From Prauserella shujinwangii (GTDB lineage Bacteria > Actinomycetota > Actinomycetes > Mycobacteriales > Pseudonocardiaceae), in contig NZ_PVNH01000008.1 in the NCBI RefSeq assembly GCF_003001955.1, positions 186,001 through 250,000 on the forward strand: 64,000 nucleotides of DNA, in the 5' to 3' direction. This document shows positions 1 to 8,540 of the stretch, one piece after another; the first letter of the stretch is position 1, and every line of letters starts with the position of its first letter. The notes beneath the pieces were generated by a model, which saw only the letters and a list, made by a program, of their open reading frames with translations, was not told where the DNA came from and searched no databases. Made by a program: the position numbers and the translations under genes.

Positions 1-4
1 GCAC

Positions 5-808
5 GTGACGACCACGCCGTCCGCCGGCCGGCCGCGCTTCGCGCCGGGGACCTTCACCCCCGCGCCCGGGAGCGGGCGGCGCGGCCGGATGCTGCTGACC
101 CACGCGCGGGTGGAGACCAGCCTCACCCTGCGGCACGGCGAGCAGATCCTGCTGACCCTGCTCATCCCGCTTGCCCTGCTCGTCGGCCTCAGCCTGCTCG
201 ACATCCTGCCCACCGAGGGGTCCCTCGCCCGCGTGGACTGGATCACGCCGCGGATCCTCGCCCTCGCGGTCATGTCCTCGGCGTTCACCGGACAGGCCAT
301 CGCACTGGGCTTCGACCGCAGGTACGGCGTGCTCAAGCGGTTGTCGGCGACCGCGCTGCCGCGCTGGCTGCTGGTGGCGGGCCGGCTCGCCGCCGCGCTC
401 GTCGTCGTCGCGCTGCAGGTGGTGGTGCTCGGTGCGGTCGCCGCGCTGCTCGGCTGGGCGCCCAGCCTTTCCGGCGCCGCCTACGGAGTGGTGCTGCTCG
501 TCGCGGGCACCCTGAGCTTCGGGGCGCTCGGTGTCCTGCTGGGCGGCTCCCTGCGCCCCGAGCTCGTGCTGGCGCTGGCGAACCTCGTGTGGTTCGTGCT
601 GCTGCTGGCGGGCGGGATCCTGCTGGCCCCCGCGACGCTGCCCGGGGCGGCCGGGGACATCGTGGCGCTGCTGCCGTCCGGCGCGCTCGCCGAGGGCCTG
701 CGGGCCGCCCTCACCGAGGGGACGGTGAGCTGGAGGCCGCTGGCCGTGCTGGCCGCATGGGGCGCTGTGGCCGCCGCCCTCGCCACCCGCACCACCCGCC
801 TCACCTGA
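5..808 (+). CDS. ABC-2 type transporter permease
   Basis: Membrane subunit of an ABC exporter. The 267-residue product has about six hydrophobic segments: a first helix after a basic N-terminal region (around residues 45-65), then segments near 83-100, 122-148, 158-180, 185-207 and a last one at 240-258. This is the usual layout of ABC-2 (DrrB-like) permeases. It has no ATPase domain, so its ATP-binding partner is probably encoded just before the window. The GTG at position 5 is the first possible start seen, and the true start could lie upstream. In M. tuberculosis an ABC permease (Rv1457c) also sits next to ctaA. The substrate cannot be told from sequence. Confidence 0.8.
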   Translation: MTTTPSAGRPRFAPGTFTPAPGSGRRGRMLLTHARVETSLTLRHGEQILLTLLIPLALLVGLSLLDILPTEGSLARVDWITPRILALAVMSSAFTGQAIALGFDRRYGVLKRLSATALPRWLLVAGRLAAALVVVALQVVVLGAVAALLGWAPSLSGAAYGVVLLVAGTLSFGALGVLLGGSLRPELVLALANLVWFVLLLAGGILLAPATLPGAAGDIVALLPSGALAEGLRAALTEGTVSWRPLAVLAAWGAVAAALATRTTRLT

Positions 809-836
809 CCACCACCCCGCCCACGGCGCGCGGGCG

Positions 837-883
837 GTGAAGGCCACCATCAGTGCGCCGAACGCACCCGGGGTGGCCTTCAC
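837..883. repeat. Palindromic intergenic repeat, GGCCACC-arm type
   Basis: Perfect 12-bp arms (GTGAAGGCCACC at 837-848, its complement at 872-883) enclose a loop containing GTGCGCCGAACGCAC, itself nearly palindromic. It begins 29 bases after the permease stop and ends 53 bases before ctaA, so it may act as a terminator, although no T-run follows. The same arms recur at 33587-33633. Confidence 0.85.
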
Positions 884-936
884 CGCGGGCGGGCACCGGC
901 GCGAGCGGGCACTACGCACGGTCGTACACTCGGGCC

Positions 937-1911
937 GTGCAGCTCTCCTCGCTCGTCGCCCGCCTGCCGTACCCGTCGTGGGCGGTTCAGCGGGCGGTCG
1001 CCGTCGCCGCGATCGTCACCCAGGGCGGGATCGGCGTCACCGGGTCGATCGTGCGCGTCACCGGCTCCGGGCTCGGATGCCCGACCTGGCCGCAGTGCGT
1101 CTCCGGCAGCATGTTCCCCGTCGAGCATCCCGAGTACGAGACGCTCAACCAGTGGATCGAGTTCGGCAACCGGCTGCTGACGGGCGTGGTCATCCTGGTC
1201 GCCGCGCTGTGCGTGCTCGTCGCGTGGCGGGTGGTGCTCGACCACCCGGGGCGGCAGCGGCTGCTCCGGCTCGCGTGGGTCATGCCCGCCGGGGTGGTGG
1301 CCCAGGCCGCGATCGGCGGGCTGACCGTGCTGACCCACCTGTTGTGGTGGACGGTGGCCGTCCACTTCCTCGTCTCCAGCGTGCTGGTGTGGTTCTCCGT
1401 GCTGCTGTTGCACGCCTTCGGCGAGGGCGACGAGACACCCCGCTGGCGGGTCCCTCCCTCGGGCAGGGCGCTGCTGGTCGCGCTCGTCGCCGCGCTGGGC
1501 GCCGTGCTCGTCGCGGGCACCACCGTGACCGGCGCGGGACCGCACGGCGGCGACCCCGGCACCCCCCGCCTGCAGGCCCCGATCGAGGTGCTGGCGCAGG
1601 TGCACGGCGCGCTGCTCGTGGGCTACCTGGTGGTGCTCACCCTGCTGGGCCTGCGGTGGCTGCGCACGGGCGCGTCCGGGACGCTGTGGCGCCGCTACGC
1701 CGCCACCTGGGCCGTCTCGCTCGCCCAGGGCGGGGTCGGCAGCCTGCAGTACGCGCTGGGCGTGCCGGAGGCGCTGGTCTCCCTCCACGTCCTCGGCGCC
1801 GCGCTGGTCATCGTCGCGACCGCGTCGCTGTGGTGCGCCGCCCGCGACCGCGGCCCGGCCACCAGCAGGCACCCGGCCCCCACGGCCGAGGCGGCCGCCG
1901 CCGCCCGCTGA
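937..1911 (+). CDS. ctaA: Heme A synthase (COX15/CtaA)
   Basis: Membrane enzyme that oxidises the C8 methyl of heme O to a formyl group, giving heme A for aa3-type cytochrome oxidase. The 324-residue product has about eight hydrophobic helices and the conserved first extracytoplasmic loop with a cysteine pair (CPTWPQC, residues 48-54) after a GSGLG motif, plus histidines in later helices. GTG 937 was chosen because it puts the first helix near the N-terminus; the longer frame from 853 would run through the upstream repeat. The partner enzyme CtaB is encoded at 10129-11109. Both genes flank this block in mycobacteria too. Confidence 0.93.
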   Translation: MQLSSLVARLPYPSWAVQRAVAVAAIVTQGGIGVTGSIVRVTGSGLGCPTWPQCVSGSMFPVEHPEYETLNQWIEFGNRLLTGVVILVAALCVLVAWRVVLDHPGRQRLLRLAWVMPAGVVAQAAIGGLTVLTHLLWWTVAVHFLVSSVLVWFSVLLLHAFGEGDETPRWRVPPSGRALLVALVAALGAVLVAGTTVTGAGPHGGDPGTPRLQAPIEVLAQVHGALLVGYLVVLTLLGLRWLRTGASGTLWRRYAATWAVSLAQGGVGSLQYALGVPEALVSLHVLGAALVIVATASLWCAARDRGPATSRHPAPTAEAAAAAR

Positions 1912-2046
1912 CCCGACCTTCTCCCGGCCGTCACACTCCGGCCATTCCGCTGCCCCGATGCGCCGGTACCCTGTGTCGGCCCGCGTCCGAACGGGTACCA
2001 GTTCCGGTGACCAGCTCTTCCTGTCGATTCGAGGTCATACCGAGCC

Positions 2047-2994
2047 ATGAGCACCTCCGCCGAAGCGCCCGCCACGACGAGCGGCTCCAAGCCGCTCGTC
2101 TCGGGCCGGCGCTCCACCACCGAGATGATCGTCCTCAAGGCGTTCCTGCTGATCCCGTTCCTCGCCCTGCTCGCCGCCGTTCCGTTCGCGTGGGGCTGGG
2201 GCCTCAACTGGGTCGACGTCGGGTTGGCCGTCGTCTTCTACACGGTGGCGACGCTCGGCGTCACGGTGGGCTACCACCGCTACTTCACCCACGGCGCGTT
2301 CAAGACGAACCGCCCGCTGCGCGTGGCCCTCGCCATCGCGGGCAGCATGGCCGTGCAGGGTTCGGTGATCTTCTGGGTCGCCAGCCACCGCAGGCACCAC
2401 GCCTTCGCCGACCGGGAGGGCGACCCGCACTCCCCCTGGCTGTTCGGCACCTCTCCCGCCGCGCTGCTGCGCGGTTTCTGGCACGCGCACATGGGGTGGA
2501 TGTTCAACCGCGAGGTCACGAACTACGAGCGGTTCGCCCCCGACCTGCTCGCCGACAGCGACCTGCGCCTGGTGAACCGGTTCTTCTGGCTGTGGATCAC
2601 GCTGAGCCTCGCGCTCCCGGCGATCCTCGGCGGCCTGCTGACGTGGTCCTGGTGGGGAGCCGTGACCGCGTTCTTCTGGGCCGGCCTGGTCCGCATCGCG
2701 TTCCTGCACCACGTCACCTGGTCGGTGAACTCGATCTGCCACATGGTCGGCTCGCGCCCGTTCACCAGCCGGGACAAGGCCGCGAACTTCTGGCCGCTGG
2801 CGATCCTGTCGATGGGCGAGTCGTGGCACAACTCCCACCACGCCGACCCGACCTGCGCCCGGCACGGCGTCCTGCGCGGCCAGATCGACATCTCCGCACG
2901 GCTGATCTGGGTGTTCGAGAAGCTCGGCTGGGCGCGCAACGTCCGCTGGCCCAAGCCGGAGCGGCTCGCCGCCAAGCGCGCCACCCCGGCCTGA
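2047..2994 (+). CDS. Acyl-CoA/fatty acid desaturase
   Basis: Membrane di-iron desaturase that introduces a double bond, probably delta-9, into fatty acyl chains. All three histidine boxes are present: HRYFTH (77-82), HRRHH (114-118) and HNSHH (261-265), separated by paired hydrophobic helices (about 30-75, 95-112 and 180-222). The 315-residue length fits the stearoyl-CoA desaturase family without a fused cytochrome b5 domain. No ferredoxin or reductase gene is adjacent, so electrons must come from elsewhere. The gene stands alone, with 135 bases before it and a long hairpin 14 bases after its stop. Confidence 0.9.
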   Translation: MSTSAEAPATTSGSKPLVSGRRSTTEMIVLKAFLLIPFLALLAAVPFAWGWGLNWVDVGLAVVFYTVATLGVTVGYHRYFTHGAFKTNRPLRVALAIAGSMAVQGSVIFWVASHRRHHAFADREGDPHSPWLFGTSPAALLRGFWHAHMGWMFNREVTNYERFAPDLLADSDLRLVNRFFWLWITLSLALPAILGGLLTWSWWGAVTAFFWAGLVRIAFLHHVTWSVNSICHMVGSRPFTSRDKAANFWPLAILSMGESWHNSHHADPTCARHGVLRGQIDISARLIWVFEKLGWARNVRWPKPERLAAKRATPA

Positions 2995-3008
2995 CCGTCC
3001 GCCCCGCG

Positions 3009-3063
3009 TGTCATGAGTGGCTCGTTACTGACGAAGAATGGCAGTGACGAGCCACTCATGACA
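3009..3063. terminator. Long hairpin between convergent genes
   Basis: Arms of 22 bases (3009-3030 and 3042-3063) pair with a single mismatch around an 11-base loop. It sits between the convergent desaturase and ATP-grasp genes and could terminate both. No T-run is visible on either strand. Confidence 0.75.
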
Positions 3064-3082
3064 GTGGTCTGCCGGGGTATCG

Positions 3083-3952
3083 CTAGCGCAGCTGCTGGCG
3101 GACGGCGGACGCGAACCGGAGCGGGGCCGCGGCGTCGGCGTGGGCGAACCCCAGCGACGGTTCGGCGAGCTCCAGTTCGAGCAGCACCGGCCTGCCGTCG
3201 TCGCCGCGGACCACGTCGACCCGCGCGTACAGCAGATCGGCGCGCCTGCCGCCGAGCCGCTCGACGGCCGCGTCCAGCACGTCCTCGGCCAGCGCGCGGA
3301 ACCCCGGCTCGGGCTCGACCGGGCCGAGCTTCTCCGAGACGAACAGGCCGGAGCCGTCCACCCCGGCGCCGGTGAGCATCGCGGCCTTCGTGAACGCGTG
3401 CGAGTACACCCCGCCGAAGAACACCAGCGCGGTCTCCCCCTCGGCGTCCACGCTGGACTGGTACGGCTGCAGCAGGACGGCGTGGCCGCGCTGGTGCAGC
3501 GACCGCAGGTGCGCGGCGGCGTCACCGGAGCCGCCGGCGAACCGGGCCGCGCCGCGCGAGCCCGCGCCGACGGTCGGCTTCAGCACGAACGGCACGTCCG
3601 GCCAGTCCGGTTCGGTGCCCGGAGGCACGAGCCGGGTCGGCACGATCGGCACCCCGGCCGACTCCAGGTCGAGCAGGTAGGTCTTGTCGGTGTTCCAGTG
3701 CACCACGTCGACCGAGTTGCGCAGCGTGGGCACCGAGGCGCACCAGTCGAGGAAGTCCGCGCGGCGGGCCGTGTAGTCCCAGGTGGCGCGCAGGATCACC
3801 AGGTCGGCGGTCGCGAAGTCGGCGGCATCGTCGTCCCACACCGCCCAGCCCGCGGTGACCCCGATCTCGGCGAGCGCGGGCAGCACCGCGCGCTCGTCCC
3901 CGTCCCCCTCGGGTAGCTTCGCGCAGCCGACGAGAACCGCGCGGGCGGTCAC
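3083..3952 (-). CDS. ATP-grasp domain protein, RimK-like
   Basis: Putative ATP-dependent carboxylate-amine or carboxylate-thiol ligase of unknown substrate. An N-terminal pre-ATP-grasp region is followed by a nucleotide-binding segment (FVLKPTVGAGSRG, about residues 142-154) and a C-terminal metal-binding strand (LLELELAEPSLGF), typical of RimK/glutathione-synthetase-like ATP-grasp proteins. It is 289 residues long with no membrane segment or signal. Its start overlaps the stop of the 110-residue gene at 3949-4281 by four bases, so the two are probably translated together. I do not recognise a characterised orthologue. Confidence 0.75.
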   Translation of the reverse strand: MTARAVLVGCAKLPEGDGDERAVLPALAEIGVTAGWAVWDDDAADFATADLVILRATWDYTARRADFLDWCASVPTLRNSVDVVHWNTDKTYLLDLESAGVPIVPTRLVPPGTEPDWPDVPFVLKPTVGAGSRGAARFAGGSGDAAAHLRSLHQRGHAVLLQPYQSSVDAEGETALVFFGGVYSHAFTKAAMLTGAGVDGSGLFVSEKLGPVEPEPGFRALAEDVLDAAVERLGGRRADLLYARVDVVRGDDGRPVLLELELAEPSLGFAHADAAAPLRFASAVRQQLR

Positions 3953-4281
3953 CGCCGCTTGGCCAGGTGCCCGGCCATCCGGCGGCGGTGCCCCGGCCCG
4001 ATGACGGTGGCGTTCACCGTCTCCGCGTCCCAGGTCGCGGGTTCGAGGTCGGCGACCGCCTCGATCAGCGCCGCACCGGTCGCCGTGCTGGGCACCACGA
4101 CGTCGCCGAGGGCGCCGTCGGCTCCGATCAGCACCACCCGCGCCCCGGCGTTGCCGAGGTACTCGACGACGGCCTTCGCCGGCTTGCCGTGCGCGGCGAC
4201 GAAGCCACGCGCCGCGGACAGGTGCCGGGCCGTCGGGGCGGGGGTCTGCTCGGTCTGCTCGGACTTCTCGGACTCAGCCAC
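3949..4281 (-). CDS. Conserved small protein paired with ATP-grasp gene
   Basis: A 110-residue protein of unknown function. The first 20 residues are acidic and polar (rich in E, S, T, Q) and look disordered. The remainder alternates short helices and strands (AKAVVEYLG, ARVVLIGADG) and ends in a basic tail (GHRRRMAGHLAKRR). There is no membrane segment or signal peptide. It lies first in a two-gene unit, overlapping the ATP-grasp gene by four bases, and is divergent from the quinone oxidoreductase gene 95 bases away. It could be a partner or substrate of the ATP-grasp enzyme, but nothing in the sequence proves this. Confidence 0.6.
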   Translation of the reverse strand: MAESEKSEQTEQTPAPTARHLSAARGFVAAHGKPAKAVVEYLGNAGARVVLIGADGALGDVVVPSTATGAALIEAVADLEPATWDAETVNATVIGPGHRRRMAGHLAKRR

Positions 4282-4376
4282 GCGATCAGTGTAGGGATCT
4301 CCCCCAGCCGGGGAGGAACATCGTGGTCATGGCCATAGTTGCACCCGCTGACGACCCCACGCGACAAGGAGGACGC

Positions 4377-5348
4377 ATGCCCACGGCGATTCGGATCCAG
4401 CGGACCGGTGGCCCCGAGGTGCTCGAGCCGGCCGAGGTCGACCCCGGGGAGCCCGGCCCGGGACAGGTACTCGTCGACGTCGCGGCCGCGGGGGTGAACT
4501 ACATCGACACCTACCAGCGCAGCGGCATCTACCCGGTGGACCTGCCGTACGTGCCGGGGCTCGAGGGCGCGGGCACGGTGGCCGCGGTCGGGGCCGGGGT
4601 GACGGACGTGTCCGTGGGCGACCGGGTGGCCTGGCAGGGCTCCCCCGGCGGGTACGCGGCGCGGACGCTCGTGCCCGCCGACATCGTCGTGCGTGTGCCG
4701 CACGGCGTGTCCGACGAGGTCGCCGCCGCGACCCTGCTGCAGGGCGTGACCGCGCACTACCTGGTGAACTCCACCTACCCGGTGCGGGCGGGCGAGACGA
4801 TCCTGGTGCACGCGGCGGCGGGCGGTGTGGGTCTGCTGCTGACGCAGCTCGCCAAGGCGAAGGGTGCCCGCGTGATCGGCACCGTGTCGACCGAGGAGAA
4901 GGAGCGGCTCGCCCGCGAGGCGGGCGCCGACGAGGTGATCCGCTACACCGAGCGGGACTTCACCGAGGCGGTGCGGGAGCTGACCGGCGGCGAGGGCGTC
5001 GCGGTGGTCTACGACGGCGTCGGCAAGTCCACTGTGGAAGGAAGTCTGGACAGCCTGCGGGTGCGCGGGATGCTCGCGCTGTTCGGCGCGTCGAGCGGGC
5101 CGGTGCCGCCGATCGACCCGCAGCGGCTGAACGCGGGCGGCTCGCTGTTCCTGACCCGCCCGAAGACCGGCGACTACCTGCGGGACCGGGCCGAGCTGGA
5201 GTGGCGGACCGGCGAGCTGCTCGCCGCGGTGGCCGACGGTTCACTGCGGATCCGCGTCGGCGGCCGCTACCCGCTCACCGAGGCCCGGCAGGCGCACGAG
5301 GACCTGGAGGGCAGGCGCACCACGGGTAAGGTCCTGCTGCTCCCCTGA
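4377..5348 (+). CDS. qor: NADPH:quinone oxidoreductase (zinc-independent MDR family)
   Basis: Cytoplasmic reductase of the medium-chain dehydrogenase superfamily that passes electrons from NADPH to quinones. The 323-residue product has the GroES-like N-terminal domain (VNYIDTYQRSG near 40-50) and a Rossmann domain with the AAAGGVG dinucleotide loop near residues 145-151. The structural-zinc cysteine cluster of alcohol dehydrogenases is absent, as expected for this subfamily. ATG 4377 is preceded by a good ribosome binding site (AAGGAGG) six bases upstream; the in-frame ATG at 4323 has none. M. tuberculosis has qor (Rv1454c) in the corresponding place. Confidence 0.88.
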   Translation: MPTAIRIQRTGGPEVLEPAEVDPGEPGPGQVLVDVAAAGVNYIDTYQRSGIYPVDLPYVPGLEGAGTVAAVGAGVTDVSVGDRVAWQGSPGGYAARTLVPADIVVRVPHGVSDEVAAATLLQGVTAHYLVNSTYPVRAGETILVHAAAGGVGLLLTQLAKAKGARVIGTVSTEEKERLAREAGADEVIRYTERDFTEAVRELTGGEGVAVVYDGVGKSTVEGSLDSLRVRGMLALFGASSGPVPPIDPQRLNAGGSLFLTRPKTGDYLRDRAELEWRTGELLAAVADGSLRIRVGGRYPLTEARQAHEDLEGRRTTGKVLLLP

Positions 5349-5361
5349 CCCCGAACGCGCC

Positions 5362-5423
5362 GGTCACCGGTCGTGAGTGAAGAACGTGGTTAGAACAACC
5401 GAACACACTCACGACCGGTGACC
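5362..5423. terminator. Bidirectional terminator-like hairpin
   Basis: Perfect 18-bp arms (5362-5379 and 5406-5423) with a 26-base loop lie between the convergent qor and FKBP genes, starting 13 bases after one stop and ending 11 bases before the other. No T-run follows. Confidence 0.75.
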
Positions 5424-5434
5424 AGGCGAAACGG

Positions 5435-6010
5435 CTACTCGGTCGGGTTGATCCGGACGGCGTCGATGACGAAGACGAGGGTCTCGTCCTGCAGCGGGTG
5501 CCCGCTCTGCTCCCCGTAACCGAGGTCGGGCGGGACCACGGCGAGCCTGCGGCCCTGCTGCCGCATCCCGACGAGGGCCTCGTTGAAGCCCTCGATGACG
5601 TCGCCCTGGCCGAGCGTCACGCTGAGCGTGCGCTGCTCCCCGAAGGAGCTGTCCTTCAGCTGGCCGTCCGACCAGGTGAACAGCGCGTAGTTCACCTCGA
5701 TGGTGCCGGACAGATCCACGCCCTCGCCGAGCCCGTCCTCGAGGTCGCGGCGCAGCAGCTCGGTGGGCGCCGCGCAGTCCTCCGGGATCCGCACCTGCGG
5801 CTCCTGGCCGTACTCCCCGGTGACCGTGATGTCGTCGGCGGCGCACACCTGGTCCTGCGGCGGCGGCGTGGACTGCGGCGGGGGCAACCGCAGCGACGGA
5901 GAGGGGTCGGTGCCGGGCGGCAGGTCCGACGGCTGCTCGCGGGACGGCGTACACGCCGCGAGGACCAGCGTGGCCGCCGCCACAACGATGATCGTGCCAG
6001 CTTTGCGCAT
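5435..6010 (-). CDS. FKBP-type peptidyl-prolyl isomerase lipoprotein
   Basis: Exported proline isomerase, probably anchored to the outer face of the membrane. The 191-residue protein starts with a lipoprotein signal (MRKAG, a hydrophobic stretch, then the lipobox LAAC with Cys20), followed by a Pro/Ser-rich linker to about residue 50. The C-terminal FKBP fold contains VIEGFNEALVGM and the PPDLGYGE motif that lines the active site. ATG 6010 was chosen because it gives a proper signal peptide; the frame extends upstream but would bury it. The helD stop lies only 10 bases upstream, so the two may be cotranscribed. Confidence 0.85.
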   Translation of the reverse strand: MRKAGTIIVVAAATLVLAACTPSREQPSDLPPGTDPSPSLRLPPPQSTPPPQDQVCAADDITVTGEYGQEPQVRIPEDCAAPTELLRRDLEDGLGEGVDLSGTIEVNYALFTWSDGQLKDSSFGEQRTLSVTLGQGDVIEGFNEALVGMRQQGRRLAVVPPDLGYGEQSGHPLQDETLVFVIDAVRINPTE

Positions 6011-6020
6011 GTCGGACACC

Positions 6021-8450
6021 CTAGCCGGGCGCCGGGCGGCGCTCGTGCGCACCCGCGAGAGCGGGCAGCTCCGCTCCCGTGTGGACGATACCGAGCCGCT
6101 TCGTCGCCCGGGTCAGCGCGACGTAGAGGTCGTTGCGGCCCCGCGCCGAGCAGGCCACGATCTCGTCGGGCGCGACGACGAGCACGGAGTCGAACTCCAG
6201 TCCCTTCGCCCGGTCCACCCCGAGCACCGACACCCTGGGGTTGTCGTCCTCGGTCGTGGCCTGGTGCCCGGCCAGCGCGTCCGCGAGCGTGTCCCGCAGC
6301 CGCTCGGCGCACACGACCGCCACCGTGCCGCCGTCGACCGCGCGCAGTTCCTCGTCCACGAGCCCGGGCAGGCGTCCGGGGAGCTCGCCGGCGCCGAGCC
6401 GCAGCGACCACGGCGGCACGCCGGTCTCCCGCACCGAGGTGGGAGCGCGCAGTGCGGGATCGATCTCGGCGAGCACCCGGGCGGCGACGTCCATGATCTC
6501 GGCCGGCGTGCGGTAGTTGACGGTCAGCTCGCGCAGCCGCCAGCGGTCCTCGACGTAGCGGCCGAGCACGTCGCCCCAGGCGGAGGTGCCCGCCGCGGAG
6601 CCCGTCTGGGCGACGTCGCCGACGACGGTCATCGAACGGCTGGGGCACCGGCGCATCAGCAGGCGCCAGTCCATCTCCGACAGCTCCTGCGCCTCGTCGA
6701 CGATGACGTGCCCGAATGTCCACGTGCGGTCCCGCGCGGCCCGCTGGGCCGCGGTGAGGGCGCTGCTGCGCTCCTGCCGCTCGGCGAGCAGCTCCGCGTC
6801 GAGAACGTCGCGGACCCGCAGCACCTCCTCGTCGATGATCTCCTCGTCCTGTTCGAGCACGTGCAGCACGCCCTCGGCGTAGGCGCGCTCCTCCCGTTCC
6901 CGGCGGGCGCGCTCGGCGCGCGCTTCGGTGTCGTCCTCCCCGAGCAGCTCGGCGAGCTCGTCGAGCAGCGGCACGTCGGCGGGCGTCCACCAGGAACCGG
7001 GCGCGCGCAGCAGGGCCGCGCGCTCGTCGGCCGACAGCAGCCCGGCGGCCGCGCTGTCCAGCCGCTCCGGCGAGGTGAGCAGGTCGGCGAGCAGCTCCTG
7101 CGGGCTCAGCTTCGGCCACAGCGCGTTGAGCGCCGACCACACGGCCTTGTCCTCGGCCAGCTCCTGCCGGATCGTGGCGCGGTCGCGGGCGTCGAGCACG
7201 TCGTCGGCCGCGACCTCGCCGTCGGCGAGCGGGATGTCCGGGACGCCCTCGGCCGCGCTCGCCTCGAGGTTCGCGGCGGCCTGCGCGGCGAGCTCGTCCA
7301 GCATGCGGTCGACGAACACGCGGCGCGCGACGTTGTGCGGCCGCAGGGTGCGCCGCGCCCGTTCCCGGGCCCGCTCGCACGTCGCGCGGTCCAACGTCAG
7401 GGTCCCCTCCTCGGCGGGCACCTCCAGCACGTCGTCCGGCACGCGCTGGCAGTCCCGCACCGCCTGGGCGAGCACGTCGGCCAGCACGAGCCTGCCCTTG
7501 ATCCCGGCCGCCTCCGGGGTGTCGGTCCCGGTCGCGGCGAGGCCGGGGAACAGCTCGCCGACGGTCGCCAGCAGCACGCCCGTCTCCCCCAGGGACGGCA
7601 GCACCTGCCCGATGTAACGGAGGAACGTGCTGTTCGGCCCGACCACCAGGACGCCGCGGGAGGTCAGCTGGCGCCGGTAGGTGTAGAGCAGGTACGCGGC
7701 CCGGTGCAGGGCCACGGCGGTCTTGCCGGTGCCGGGACCGCCCTGCACGACGAGGACGCCGCCCGGGTCGGCCCGGATGATCCGGTCCTGTTCGGCCTGG
7801 ATCGTGGCGACGATGTCGGACATCTCGCCGGTGCGCCTGCGTTCGAGCGCCGCCAGCAGGGCCGCCTCGCCGGCGAGGCCGAGATCGTCGTTGCCCTCGG
7901 CCTGGGACAGGTCGAGGATCTCGTCGTCGATGCCGACCACGCGCCTGCTCAGCGTGCGGATGTGCCTGCGCCTGCGGACGCCCTCCGGGGACGCGGCGGT
8001 GGCGAGGTAGAACGGCCGCGCGGCCGGCGCCCGCCAGTCGATGAGCAGCGGGGCGTAGTCGTCGCTGTCGTCGAACAGCCCGACCCGGCCGATGTGCAGG
8101 GGCGAGTCACCGTCGTACCCGGGCTGGAAGTCGAGCCTGCCGAAGCACAGGCCCTGCTCGACGGAGTTCAGCTGGGCCAGCCGGTCGCTGTGCAGAGCCG
8201 TCGCGGCCTCCCGCTCGGCGGCCGCCTGCGGGGTGCCGCCGCTCTGCCGCAGCGTCTCGGTGAGCCTGCGGGAGGCCAGCTCCCGTTCCTCGTCGAGCTT
8301 GGCGTAGAGCAGGGAGAGGTACTCCTGCTCCGCGGCGATCTCCGACGATTTCCCGGGTTTCCCGGGTTTCCCGGCGTGCTCGGTCCTCGCGGCGTTCCCG
8401 GCGCTCCCGGTGATCGTGGTGGTGTCGGTTTCCCGGTCGTACGGGGACAC
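6021..8450 (-). CDS. helD: HelD/HelR-type RNA polymerase-associated ATPase (UvrD-like helicase)
   Basis: About 809 residues. Superfamily 1 motor of the HelD group, which binds RNA polymerase and frees stalled or drug-blocked enzyme; the class II actinobacterial members include HelR. Visible parts are an N-terminal alpha-helical region (about 35-100) that in HelD enters the polymerase channel, Walker A GGPGTGKT near residues 237-244, and Walker B VIVDEAQELSEMDW. Further helicase motifs follow (VVGDVAQTG, VNYRTP, ALTRATKRLG). The start could be GTG 8450 or TTG 8456; neither has a strong ribosome site. A short PGK repeat follows the first 25 residues. A DNA repair helicase role is less likely given the HelD-like N-terminal half. 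Confidence 0.82.
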   Translation of the reverse strand: MSPYDRETDTTTITGSAGNAARTEHAGKPGKPGKSSEIAAEQEYLSLLYAKLDEERELASRRLTETLRQSGGTPQAAAEREAATALHSDRLAQLNSVEQGLCFGRLDFQPGYDGDSPLHIGRVGLFDDSDDYAPLLIDWRAPAARPFYLATAASPEGVRRRRHIRTLSRRVVGIDDEILDLSQAEGNDDLGLAGEAALLAALERRRTGEMSDIVATIQAEQDRIIRADPGGVLVVQGGPGTGKTAVALHRAAYLLYTYRRQLTSRGVLVVGPNSTFLRYIGQVLPSLGETGVLLATVGELFPGLAATGTDTPEAAGIKGRLVLADVLAQAVRDCQRVPDDVLEVPAEEGTLTLDRATCERARERARRTLRPHNVARRVFVDRMLDELAAQAAANLEASAAEGVPDIPLADGEVAADDVLDARDRATIRQELAEDKAVWSALNALWPKLSPQELLADLLTSPERLDSAAAGLLSADERAALLRAPGSWWTPADVPLLDELAELLGEDDTEARAERARREREERAYAEGVLHVLEQDEEIIDEEVLRVRDVLDAELLAERQERSSALTAAQRAARDRTWTFGHVIVDEAQELSEMDWRLLMRRCPSRSMTVVGDVAQTGSAAGTSAWGDVLGRYVEDRWRLRELTVNYRTPAEIMDVAARVLAEIDPALRAPTSVRETGVPPWSLRLGAGELPGRLPGLVDEELRAVDGGTVAVVCAERLRDTLADALAGHQATTEDDNPRVSVLGVDRAKGLEFDSVLVVAPDEIVACSARGRNDLYVALTRATKRLGIVHTGAELPALAGAHERRPAPG

Positions 8451-8511
8451 GGACAACGGCAGCCCACTTTCGCGTCGACAAGGGTTGATTGGCGCAGGGA
8501 TAACGAGTCTC

Positions 8512-8536
8512 CCCCGCCGAGAATTCCCGGGCGGGG
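8512..8536 (-). terminator. Possible terminator of the ASST-like gene
   Basis: A 7-bp GC-rich stem (8512-8518 with 8530-8536) lies five bases past the stop of the gene at 8541-10091. It is short and has no clear T-run. Confidence 0.4.
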
Positions 8537-8540
8537 CAGG

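Noticed and set aside
837-3047. A 736-codon plus-strand frame spanning ctaA and the desaturase
   Set aside because: It is out of frame with both genes and starts inside a palindromic repeat.
8451-8540. A rifamycin-associated inverted repeat upstream of the HelD-type gene
   Set aside because: The only stem seen (8512-8536) lies directly after the ASST-like stop and looks like a weak terminator.
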